Made by a program: the position numbers and the translations under genes
In this document: in pieces, positions 1 to 7,381 of the stretch
Layout: every line of letters begins with the position of its first letter
Numbering within the stretch: the stretch's first letter is position 1
Notes under the pieces: model-generated
The model's input: the letters and a program-made list of their open reading frames with translations, nothing else
Database searches by the model: none
What the model was told of the DNA's origin: nothing
Origin: Phormidium tenue FACHB-886
GTDB taxonomy: Bacteria > Cyanobacteriota > Cyanobacteriia > Elainellales > Elainellaceae
Direction of reading: 5' to 3'
Assembly: GCF_014764505.1 (NCBI RefSeq)
Contig: NZ_JACXWX010000025.1
Span: 1-64,000, forward strand
DNA: 64,000 bases

Positions 1-140
1 GTTTGCTCCTCCCGTTTGAGCCACAGGTCTAAGGTATTGCGACTGATGTTAAACAGTCGGCACACAGCAATTTTGCGTTCACCGCGTTTGACTGCCTCGA
101 TTGCTTTAGTGCGGAGGTCGTAGCTGTAGGGGGCGGACAT
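1..140 (-). CDS. IS630-like transposase, N-terminal part (runs off the window)
   Basis: The reverse strand begins with an ATG at 138-140 and stays open for 46 codons to the window edge. The protein starts MSAPYSYDLRTKAIEAV and continues with a helix-turn-helix of the form VCRLFNISRNTLDLWLK. This is typical of the DNA-binding N-terminus of IS630/Tc1-type transposases in cyanobacteria. The catalytic DDE part would lie outside the window, so it is not known whether the element is intact. The family call rests on the N-terminal motif only. Confidence 0.7.
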   Translation of the reverse strand, partial: MSAPYSYDLRTKAIEAVKRGERKIAVCRLFNISRNTLDLWLKREEQ

Positions 141-469
141 GAGCAGTTCTCAACTCTCTTCTTTCCTCTTATTATACTGTCCTGTCGCTATTACGTAGAG
201 CTATACAATCCGTCTGACCATTGCAACAGGGATAGTATCAGGGCGATCGTCTATGCTGTCGCCCAGCCTCTACATGTCAACGTCAGTGAGATTCTGATTT
301 GACCGAACAGGAGCGTTAAATTAGCACTATTGAGAAAGACCAAAACCTTCAAAGGTAGTCTGCCACAGGTGTTTCTCAGGCTTCGGTAACATTTCTGAAA
401 GCTCTCCTTAGCAAAGCTTTTAGCAGGGCTTACAGGCATTCTTCCTGCTATTCACCGATAGGTCTATTA
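141..469. other. Non-coding gap between transposase fragment and amino acid permease
   Basis: This stretch of about 330 bases holds the upstream part of the transposase gene and probably one end of its insertion sequence, followed by sequence downstream of the permease. I see no convincing gene. An open frame at 251-439 on the reverse strand has no ribosome-binding site and no recognisable motif. The ATPase gene expected with the neighbouring transporter is not here. Confidence 0.5.
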
Positions 470-1132
470 CTAGGTATCAGCATAGCGATAGCGGCGCTCA
501 AAGAATCGCTGAACAATATCTAATAGGGTTGTTAACGCCCAGTAGATCAGGGCTGCCTCTAGTAGAATTGGTAAGACCACCGCTGAAGCAGAGCTAATTT
601 GGTCGGCAATGCTGGTCAGTTCTTCAACTGTAACTACTGATGCCAAGGAAGAGGCTTTGACCACATCAATTAAAGAATTCCAAATACTGGGAATAGCTCG
701 CCGCCAAGCTTGCGGCAGAATCACATACAAAAATGTATCAGACCGTTTTAGCCCCAGTGAAGACGCAGCTTCCCATTGCCCCTCGGAAATTGAGAGGATC
801 GCTCCTCTAAATGATTCGGAAATATAGGCTCCAAAATGCAAAGTTAAGCCAATCACGATCGATTGAAACGGTGTAAACCGGATGATACTAGCAAATCCAA
901 AATAAATAATGAACAATTGCACCAATAGAGGCGTGCCTCGAAAGAACGAGACATAGAGACCTGAGAACCATTTCAGAACTCGGTTTTTAGACAGCGCCAG
1001 GATGGCAACAAGCAATCCCACAATTAATGCAAATATGACACCAAGGACACTAATCCAAACTGTCATCAGTGCGCCTTTGAGCAACAGAGGCAAAGAGGAA
1101 ATTAAAAGATCAACGACTGACATCTTCACCAA
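470..1132 (-). CDS. Polar amino acid ABC transporter permease (HisM/GlnP family)
   Basis: This 220-residue membrane protein has about five hydrophobic segments and the family's inner-membrane loop, EAASSLGLKRSDTFLYVILP (about residues 121-140), which docks on the ATPase. It would move an amino acid, possibly cystine or a polar residue, through the inner membrane. It overlaps the 3' end of the binding-protein gene by 23 bp, so the two are co-transcribed with the binding protein first. No ATPase gene follows; the next thing downstream is a transposase fragment. The substrate cannot be told from sequence alone. Confidence 0.9.
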   Translation of the reverse strand: MVKMSVVDLLISSLPLLLKGALMTVWISVLGVIFALIVGLLVAILALSKNRVLKWFSGLYVSFFRGTPLLVQLFIIYFGFASIIRFTPFQSIVIGLTLHFGAYISESFRGAILSISEGQWEAASSLGLKRSDTFLYVILPQAWRRAIPSIWNSLIDVVKASSLASVVTVEELTSIADQISSASAVVLPILLEAALIYWALTTLLDIVQRFFERRYRYADT

Positions 1133-1940
1133 ACCATTGATTTGAAATATTTGCCAGTGTACCGTCTTGTTTAATTTCGTCGAGTGCTTGATTTACCTGA
1201 TCGCGCAGTTCGATGTTGTCCTTCCGGAAGGCGAATGCTGTTGTCTCCTGACTAAAGGGTTCACCTACTGATTTCACGTTATAATTGGCTTTTTTCAGCT
1301 CAGTCAGGACGTAAAGCCGATCGTTGAGCGCAGCATCCACTCGGTTTTGCTGTAGATCGGTCAAGACTTGCGCGACTCCCGGATAATATTTCACCTCCGC
1401 TCCTGCCTCTTCGGCAGCTTTAGCAAAGTTGCTGCCCTGAGTCGTACCAACGATTTTATCTTTGAGATCGGTAATGCTTTGAATATTTTTAGGATTGTCT
1501 TGACTGACTAGAACAACAGCACCCGATACAGTGTAAGGTTGGGAAAAGGAGTACTGCTGTTCACGCTCCGGCGTGACCGAAACTTGGTTAGCAACGAAAT
1601 CAAATCGTTTTGCATCCAGGGAAGCCAGCATACTCTTCCACTGTGTTGGCACGAACTCAACTGGTCGTCCTAGCCGCTTCGCTACTTCTCTAGCAATATC
1701 AATGTCATAGCCCGTCAGTTCGTTGCTTTGAAGATCTCTGAAGCTGAAAGGAGGGTAAGTGCCTTCTGTTCCCACCGTCAACGGCTGAGCGGCGCTAGGG
1801 GCTGGTGAACTATCGCTAGCAGAATCAGACGAATTCGATCCGCAAGCCACAAGCACGGTCGCGCTGCTGATCGACAGTGCTAGTAGACGGATAAACCGCG
1901 ATCGAGTTAGCTTCCCAGTGATTGAGTTAGCCTTAACCAT
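1110..1940 (-). CDS. Amino acid ABC transporter substrate-binding lipoprotein
   Basis: The 276-residue protein has a basic N-terminus, a hydrophobic stretch and a lipobox ending in LVAC (Cys near residue 33), followed by a Ser/Ala-rich linker. The mature part carries the SBP_bac_3 signatures GTEGTYPPFSF and TGYDIDIAREVAKRLG, as in polar amino acid and cystine binding proteins. It would be anchored to the periplasmic face of the inner membrane and deliver substrate to the permease encoded immediately downstream. A strong ribosome-binding site (AAGGGGAG) precedes the ATG. The ligand is unknown. Confidence 0.9.
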   Translation of the reverse strand: MVKANSITGKLTRSRFIRLLALSISSATVLVACGSNSSDSASDSSPAPSAAQPLTVGTEGTYPPFSFRDLQSNELTGYDIDIAREVAKRLGRPVEFVPTQWKSMLASLDAKRFDFVANQVSVTPEREQQYSFSQPYTVSGAVVLVSQDNPKNIQSITDLKDKIVGTTQGSNFAKAAEEAGAEVKYYPGVAQVLTDLQQNRVDAALNDRLYVLTELKKANYNVKSVGEPFSQETTAFAFRKDNIELRDQVNQALDEIKQDGTLANISNQWFGEDVSR

Positions 1941-1975
1941 GACGCTCCCCTTATTAAAGTAGTTGAGTTAGAACT

Positions 1976-2003
1976 GCCGTTGAATCTGTGCCGTTGAATC
2001 TGT
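1976..2003. repeat. 14-bp perfect tandem duplication
   Basis: GCCGTTGAATCTGT occurs twice without spacer, at 1976-1989 and 1990-2003, upstream of the amino acid binding-protein gene. Confidence 0.85.
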
Positions 2004-2023
2004 TCTAGCAGCGATCGTTCACC

Positions 2024-2055
2024 AAATATTCTGCATTCAAAATATTCTGCATTCA
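2024..2055. repeat. 16-bp perfect tandem duplication
   Basis: AAATATTCTGCATTCA occurs twice in direct succession (2024-2039 and 2040-2055). Together with the duplication at 1976-2003 it lies in the gap 1941-2370 between two divergent genes. Promoters for both directions must lie in this gap, but I could not place them confidently. Confidence 0.85.
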
Positions 2056-2370
2056 GTGGGCTGAAGTTGAGTGGCAGTGAAAGCAGATATAGGAATCATT
2101 ATGGAAACCATTCTATTCTAAAGGTTGACCGTTTGAATTAGCTGAGCGAAAGGCACAGATTGAACTTGTCCACGTAAGCAAGCTATGGGATACTTATTTA
2201 TTACTGTAAGTTAATCGACTTACCGTATTTTAGAGTCAGAACTTCAAACCATGACTGCCGCTATTCGCCCTGAGCGCCAGCGTGGTGCTTAAGCTGCGTT
2301 CTCAAGGCGGGTCTGTGGTCTTGGGAATAGCCTCTGTAAATTAGTACATTTCCTGTTTGAGGAGTTGGAG

Positions 2371-3339
2371 ATGAAGAGACGATTTTGGAGCAATTTTTTG
2401 CCAATGAGAGTTTGGCGATCGAAGGTATCCACATTTTTGATCGCTTTAGTTGCTTTTTCGGTAGTGGTGCCGTTATTGCCTTTACATCCCACTCAGGCAA
2501 ATACAGCTAGAAGCGTGCAGTTCGTTGAACCCACTTGGGTCACAGAGCATGCCAGCGATCCAAATCTGCGAATTTTGGATGTACGCCCGAATCCGCTGGA
2601 CTATATCACAGAGCACCTTCCCAGCGCAGTTCATGTGGCAGACAACACGTTTCGAGGACCAAACGGGGCACTTCCCGTGCAATACTGGCAAACCGATAAG
2701 CTGCAATCGATCTTCACCCAGGCTGGAGTTACAGATGAGAGTAGTGTTCTAGTTTACTCCGCCGATCGTGATGTATTAGGAGCAACGATGGTTGCCTATT
2801 TATTGGAACGGAGCGGACATGGGAATGTCGCAGTTCTAAATGGCGGCTTCAAAGGATATAAGGCGGCTGGCTTACCTACTGCTAAAGAATTTCCTAGCTA
2901 TACCGCCGGAACGTTTACGGTTCAAGATGACGAATCGGTGCGCGTGACGATCGATCAAGTCAGAGAACTGATTGGCAAGCCTGGCGTTGTATTTATTGAT
3001 CCACGTCCTCCAGAGCTTTTTGCCGGAGAACAGAATATTTGGGTGCGGAATGGACATATTCCCGGAGCAAAAAACATCCCCTGGCAGACCTTCACCGTTG
3101 GAGAAGAGAATTTTCATCAGCTGAAATCTTTGGATGAAATTCAGCAGATTCTCGCTGGTCGCGACATCACACCAGATAATGACATTATCGTCACCTGTAG
3201 TACAGGACGAGAAGCAACACTACAGTACAACGTCTTGAAGCATCTTCTTGAATATCCTAATGTACGAGTATATGAAGGCTCCTGGACAGAGTATTCTTCT
3301 TACCCAGACCTGCCCATAGAAACCGGACGAGACGCTTAA
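2371..3339 (+). CDS. Exported two-domain rhodanese-like sulfurtransferase
   Basis: I chose the ATG at 2371 because GAGGAG lies 6 bp upstream. The 322-residue protein begins with a basic stretch and a hydrophobic signal segment ending near residue 43, so it should be periplasmic or lumenal. Two rhodanese domains follow. The second carries the active-site loop CSTGREAT with Cys276. The first has YSADRD in the equivalent place and lacks the cysteine, as is usual for the N-terminal domain of thiosulfate/3-mercaptopyruvate sulfurtransferases. It is followed by a small membrane protein and a YeeE/YedE transporter in the same direction. This suggests it handles thiosulfate or persulfide outside the cytoplasm before uptake. 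Confidence 0.9.
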   Translation: MKRRFWSNFLPMRVWRSKVSTFLIALVAFSVVVPLLPLHPTQANTARSVQFVEPTWVTEHASDPNLRILDVRPNPLDYITEHLPSAVHVADNTFRGPNGALPVQYWQTDKLQSIFTQAGVTDESSVLVYSADRDVLGATMVAYLLERSGHGNVAVLNGGFKGYKAAGLPTAKEFPSYTAGTFTVQDDESVRVTIDQVRELIGKPGVVFIDPRPPELFAGEQNIWVRNGHIPGAKNIPWQTFTVGEENFHQLKSLDEIQQILAGRDITPDNDIIVTCSTGREATLQYNVLKHLLEYPNVRVYEGSWTEYSSYPDLPIETGRDA

Positions 3340-3360
3340 ACTAACAAGGAGTTAAGTAAC

Positions 3361-3558
3361 ATGAAATTCGGATTATTGCTCATTGGAGGAGCTGTTGCAG
3401 TTACCGGACTAGTCGGTTTAGCCGTCCTCTCCGCTGTAGCTGAAGGAGCAGGCTCAAGTCTAGGCGTGTTAGTCGCCAGTTGCGTTCCAACCTTACCACC
3501 CGATGACGACGATGACGACAAAGATAGTGACTCCAGCGAGCAATCATCTGATACCTGA
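3361..3558 (+). CDS. Small membrane protein with polyaspartate tail
   Basis: This 65-residue protein is preceded by AAGGAG and lies 21 bp after the rhodanese gene. It has a hydrophobic segment over about residues 4-26, a single Cys near residue 41 and a very acidic tail with six consecutive Asp plus further Asp/Glu/Ser. I do not recognise a family. Its position between an exported rhodanese and a sulfur channel suggests an accessory role in the same cassette, for example as a membrane-tethered partner or a divalent-metal binder. That role is inference. Confidence 0.7.
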   Translation: MKFGLLLIGGAVAVTGLVGLAVLSAVAEGAGSSLGVLVASCVPTLPPDDDDDDKDSDSSEQSSDT

Positions 3559-3591
3559 TACCTGACTAATCTTTGCAATTATTACAGCGTC

Positions 3592-4812
3592 ATGAGTTAT
3601 TCATCCGAGATTACACTTCCTCGCTATCCCAATCGCCTGCAGCCGCCACAGCGAACGATCGTCGCTGTGATGCTGGTAGTTTTAACAGCAGGGGCGATTG
3701 CATTGAGCCTGTTTGGTTGGCGGCAAAGTGTTTTATTTCTAATTGGCAGTTTGTTTGGCATCAGTCTTTATCACGCCAGCTTTGGTTTTGCTTCAGCTTA
3801 CCGTAGGCTGTTCGTATATGGTGAAGTGAAAGGGGTTCTTTCCCAGGTCTTGATGCTGGCTATTGCTACGCTGTTGTTTGCCCCGATCTTGGTTACAGGT
3901 TCCGCCTTTGGGCAAGATGTGTCAGGTGCGGTTGCCCCAATTGCGGTGCAGGGTGCGATCGGCGCATTTATCTTTGGTATTGGGATGCAGCTCGGCAGCG
4001 GCTGTGCCTGCGGAACACTCTACACGATCGGGGGTGGCAGCAGCATGATGCTGTTGACGCTGTTAACCTTTGGCATCGGTGCGTTTTGGGCGAGTTTAAC
4101 AGGAGATCTGTGGGCTGGTTTACCTCAGACAGAACCTTTGTCTCTAATTAAACTGTGGGGATGGTCTGGCGTTGGGCTGCAGCTACTCATCCTGTTGGTT
4201 ATTGCTTTTGCCCTTCGGCTATGGGACAGACGCATTAACTCAGACCCTGACTCGGACATTGATAGAACAGCTCAGTTCAATCTGCAAAATCTCACCCCCA
4301 AAGCGTTGCTATACGGTCCCTGGTCGCTGGTGTTTGCGGCGATCGTTCTCGCGGTGCTCAATTGGTTAACCCTATTGATTGCTGGTCGTCCCTGGGGAGT
4401 GACATGGGGGTTTACCCTCTGGACGGCTAAGATCGCTCAAGCGTTGGGATGGAATCCTGCCACTAGCGAGTTTTGGAGCCAGGGGGTTGGAGCGAAAGCA
4501 CTGAGCCAGAGTGTATTTGCAGATGTGGTTTCGGTGATGAATTTTGGCATTGTCTTGGGGGCAGCCTTAGCTGCTGCTTTGGCAGGTCGATTACTGCTGA
4601 AAAAGCCACCCTCTCGGTTAGCCATTGCTGCAGCGCTGATTGGTGGCTTATTAATGGGCTATGGCGCACGGCTAGCATTTGGTTGCAATGTCGGTGCTTA
4701 TTTTAGCGGCATTGCTTCTACAAGTTTGCATGGTTGGTTGTGGATTGCGTTCGCACTAGCGGGGACAGGATTGGGAATCAGGGTGCGATCGTTGTTTCGT
4801 CTGTCCAATTAG
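3592..4812 (+). CDS. YeeE/YedE family sulfur-compound (thiosulfate-type) transporter
   Basis: The 406-residue polytopic protein has the two half-repeats of the Sulf_transp (YeeE/YedE) family. Each carries a cysteine-containing motif: GSGCACGTLYTIGGG in the first half and AFGCNVGAYFSG in the second. In characterised YeeE/TsuA proteins such cysteines line the path for thiosulfate. The gene is the third in a cassette with an exported rhodanese and a small acidic membrane protein. A likely picture is uptake of thiosulfate or another sulfane-sulfur compound. A strong hairpin follows at 4842-4890. Confidence 0.9.
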   Translation: MSYSSEITLPRYPNRLQPPQRTIVAVMLVVLTAGAIALSLFGWRQSVLFLIGSLFGISLYHASFGFASAYRRLFVYGEVKGVLSQVLMLAIATLLFAPILVTGSAFGQDVSGAVAPIAVQGAIGAFIFGIGMQLGSGCACGTLYTIGGGSSMMLLTLLTFGIGAFWASLTGDLWAGLPQTEPLSLIKLWGWSGVGLQLLILLVIAFALRLWDRRINSDPDSDIDRTAQFNLQNLTPKALLYGPWSLVFAAIVLAVLNWLTLLIAGRPWGVTWGFTLWTAKIAQALGWNPATSEFWSQGVGAKALSQSVFADVVSVMNFGIVLGAALAAALAGRLLLKKPPSRLAIAAALIGGLLMGYGARLAFGCNVGAYFSGIASTSLHGWLWIAFALAGTGLGIRVRSLFRLSN

Positions 4813-4841
4813 CTATAGCGATCTTATTTGAGTTGTGAAAT

Positions 4842-4890
4842 GGTTTGTGAGAGGTGGGACCAGCAAAGCTCGCCCCACCTCTCACAAACC
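4842..4890 (+). terminator. Perfect 17-bp hairpin after the sulfur cassette
   Basis: The arms GGTTTGTGAGAGGTGGG (4842-4858) and its exact reverse complement (4874-4890) flank a 15-nt loop, 30 bp after the YeeE/YedE stop codon. Only three T follow, so it may be a terminator or a transcript-stabilising hairpin. Shorter partly matching inverted sequences (CTATAGCGATC and GATTGCTATAG) flank it, which also fits a small palindromic repeat. Confidence 0.65.
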
Positions 4891-5091
4891 TTTCGGATTG
4901 CTATAGATCGAATTTGTTGAGAAGCAAGTAATTTTTTATATTGCAGAGAAAACGCTTGGTTGCATTGCAACCAAACTGATTTAGAAAGACAAATTGTTTT
5001 GCAAACTAAACATTTAATCCTTATACGTAACGTTAAGTGCTTGCACTACGTACGCCAACAGTTTCCCTGTGTGACGGCTCAACGCTTTTCA

Positions 5092-5643
5092 TCACTGCGT
5101 AGCCGTCGAACTCTCGCTTAACAGTTGAATAGCTTCATCACACCACTCTACCCAATCCGTTTCATACCGACTGCCACGGCGCAGCGTAAGACAACGACAT
5201 TTGTCTTCAATTGGCATCTCATGCCAATTTTGGCAGTGTCGTTGCTGTAGCTCCTGATAGATTGACAGAATGTGCAAATGAATCCCACGACGGCGCTCTA
5301 GCTCCTTGATGATGAGCGAACGTGGAACAAGATGGGCAGCTAACACTTTGACTAGCAAATCCTCACGAATCGGCGTGGGTTCAGACGGCTGAACAACCCA
5401 TTCCCGCAGATGCTCTTTGCCAGTTTCGGTGATCGAGTAAAGCTTTTTATCAGGGCGCCCATCTTGGGGAATCGTAGTCGGGGTAATCATACCCTGCTCC
5501 TCCAACTTGGCTAGCTCTCGATAAATCTGTTGCTGCGTTGCTCGCCAATAGCAGCCATTGTTTTCGGTGAATTGCTTTGATAAATCATAGCCGCTGTGGG
5601 GCTCACTGCTGAGTACCGCCAAAATTGTGTGCGCCAGTGCCAT
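5092..5643 (-). CDS. PadR-family transcriptional repressor
   Basis: I start this gene at the ATG at 5643, giving MALAHTILAVLSSEPHSGYDL, because the longer frame would run back into the operator. The 183-residue protein has the PadR winged helix: IYRELAKLEEQGMIT as recognition helix, then the wing GRPDKKLYSITETGKEHL, followed by a helical C-terminal dimerisation half (Vir_reg_CTD type). PadR proteins repress detoxification and efflux genes and are released by aromatic or other small ligands. It is divergent from an RND efflux pair, and palindromes lie in the intervening space. It is therefore probably an autorepressor and the pump's regulator. Confidence 0.9.
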   Translation of the reverse strand: MALAHTILAVLSSEPHSGYDLSKQFTENNGCYWRATQQQIYRELAKLEEQGMITPTTIPQDGRPDKKLYSITETGKEHLREWVVQPSEPTPIREDLLVKVLAAHLVPRSLIIKELERRRGIHLHILSIYQELQQRHCQNWHEMPIEDKCRCLTLRRGSRYETDWVEWCDEAIQLLSESSTATQ

Positions 5644-5657
5644 ACGAAGAGATTGAC

Positions 5658-5709
5658 ATATCCAATAAGTTGAGTATACCATCTAGCGTATACTCAACTT
5701 ATTGGATAT
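5658..5709. promoter_or_regulatory. Likely PadR operator: perfect 22-bp inverted repeat
   Basis: The left arm runs 5658-5679 and the exact reverse complement 5688-5709, separated by 8 nt. The core is TTGAGTATAC/GTATACTCAA. It starts 15 bp upstream of the PadR start codon, where binding would block both the repressor's own promoter and the divergent efflux promoter. Dyads with spacing of this kind are typical for PadR sites. Binding is inferred, not shown. Confidence 0.7.
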
Positions 5710-5713
5710 CAAT

Positions 5714-5735
5714 TAGTTGAGTATGCACTCAACTA
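5714..5735. promoter_or_regulatory. Second PadR-type dyad, TAGTTGAGT-N4-ACTCAACTA
   Basis: A second inverted repeat lies 5 bp from the first and shares the half-site TTGAGT with it. Repeating half-sites on the efflux side of the gap suggest cooperative binding by two repressor dimers. Confidence 0.6.
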
Positions 5736-5923
5736 TAAAACTCAGAAGCATTAGGACATAGGAGTTTGCGCTCCTTTAGAGGTTTCACCCCTGCACCCTG
5801 TTCTAGCTTTCCTGGCGGCTGCTATAGGGCATTTACCTCGATACTCGAGGCACGATGTGCAGTTGCGTCGTTAGTCGGCTCAAAATTCTGTTTTGCCCAC
5901 TACTTACAAAGGAGCGTCATCTT

Positions 5924-7348
5924 GTGAATGATGAACCATTGCTAGTCCAGGATTCACGGAGCTTAGAGAACCCGATCGAGCATTCTTCTTCCAATCCACC
6001 AGCAGTGAAGCAACGTTCTAACTTAAGGCAGTGGGGCTTGATGACGTTAAGCGGCGTTGTTTTGCTAGGAGGAATCCTTGCTGGTACATTGCACTTAGGA
6101 AGTGCCGATTCTACTTCCGATCGCTCTACAGAGGTTCGCATCCTGCCTGTAAAAACCATGCGGGTTACCCCAGTGCAGTCTTATGCACTGACACAAACCT
6201 ACACTGGGGAAGTGACGGCGGCTCGAACCAGTGAACTCGGCTTTGAGCGATCGGGCAAGCTAATTTGGCTGGCGGTTGATCAAGGCGATTGGGTCGAGTC
6301 TGGAACTGCGATCGCCAGACTCGATACGCAGAATTTAGAAACCCAGCGGCAACGGCTCTTGGCTCAAAAAGCGCAAGAAGTCGCAATTTTGCAAGAACTT
6401 CAGAACGGTCCTCGAACCGAAGCAATTGCAGTAGCCCGGGCTGAGGTTGGAGAATTAAAAAATCAATTAGAACTGGAACGCATCCGACGCGATCGACGGG
6501 AATATCTGTATACCGAAGGAGCCGTTTCAGAAGAACAACTGGACGAAGTTTCCTTTAACCAGGGAGCACTCCGCGATCGGCTTGCTGCCGCCCAAAGCAG
6601 ACTGGATGAACTACAAGCCGGAACCCGTCCAGAACGACTTGCTGCTCAACAGGCAGTTATAAAACAGCTAGACGCTGAGATTGCAGACCTGGATATCACA
6701 ATTGCAAAAAGCACCATTACCGCTCCATTTTCTGGGACGGTTGGAGAGCGACGGATGGATGAGGGAACGGTGGTAGAAGCAGGTCAGCCTGTAGTGCGTT
6801 TGGTTGAAGGGACAAGCCCTGAAGTTGAGATTGGTGTACCGGCGGCAGTCGCCTCGCAGCTTGAGCTAGGCAATCAACAGCAGGTGCAAATTGGAGAGGT
6901 TACTTATCAGGCGGCAATTGCATCACTCAAGCCGGAGGTGAATCCTGCAACTCGGACACGCACTGTCATCCTCACCCTAGATCCATCAGCAAGGCGATCG
7001 ATCGCCCCTAAGCAAGTGGCGCGGCTCCAGCTTAAACAAACTATTCCAACCAACGGATTTTGGCTGCCGACCACAGCATTAGTGCGTGGAGAACGGGGAT
7101 TGTGGTCGTGCTATGTACTCGCTGCGGCAGACCAACCCAATGCAGATTCAGAGCCTAAACCCTATGCTGTCGAGCGACGAGATGTAGAAGTGCTGCATAC
7201 CGAGGACGATGCTTCTGGTACGGGCGAATCCCTACGCGTTCTCGTTCGCGGAACGATTCAACCGGGTGACGTCGTGATTATTAACGGGACTCATCGCATT
7301 GTGCCAGGCCAACTTGTGCAGCCGAGCGACACTCAATTGGGTTCCTAG
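5924..7348 (+). CDS. RND efflux membrane-fusion (periplasmic adaptor) protein
   Basis: I chose the GTG at 5924 because AAGGAG lies about 10 bp upstream; an ATG at 5855 in the same frame lacks such a site. The 474-residue protein has a cytoplasmic N-tail, one transmembrane anchor (around residues 40-58), a barrel-sandwich domain (LGFERSGKLIWLAVDQGDWV), a long coiled-coil hairpin rich in Glu/Gln/Arg, and the second lipoyl half with ITAPFSGTVGER. This is the HlyD/AcrA adaptor layout. It lies 33 bp before the RND permease and should form the pump with it. No outer-membrane channel gene is nearby, so a TolC encoded elsewhere is expected. Confidence 0.9.
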   Translation: MNDEPLLVQDSRSLENPIEHSSSNPPAVKQRSNLRQWGLMTLSGVVLLGGILAGTLHLGSADSTSDRSTEVRILPVKTMRVTPVQSYALTQTYTGEVTAARTSELGFERSGKLIWLAVDQGDWVESGTAIARLDTQNLETQRQRLLAQKAQEVAILQELQNGPRTEAIAVARAEVGELKNQLELERIRRDRREYLYTEGAVSEEQLDEVSFNQGALRDRLAAAQSRLDELQAGTRPERLAAQQAVIKQLDAEIADLDITIAKSTITAPFSGTVGERRMDEGTVVEAGQPVVRLVEGTSPEVEIGVPAAVASQLELGNQQQVQIGEVTYQAAIASLKPEVNPATRTRTVILTLDPSARRSIAPKQVARLQLKQTIPTNGFWLPTTALVRGERGLWSCYVLAAADQPNADSEPKPYAVERRDVEVLHTEDDASGTGESLRVLVRGTIQPGDVVIINGTHRIVPGQLVQPSDTQLGS

Positions 7349-7381
7349 TCGTAATTCTTGATCTGATTGACGTGTATCATT

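Noticed and set aside
251-439. Open frame of 62 residues on the reverse strand
   Set aside because: There is no ribosome-binding site or motif, and the composition is not protein-like. It lies downstream of the permease next to a transposase.
4842-4890. CRISPR-like repeat
   Set aside because: It is a single inverted repeat, with no array of direct repeats and spacers. No cas genes are in the window.
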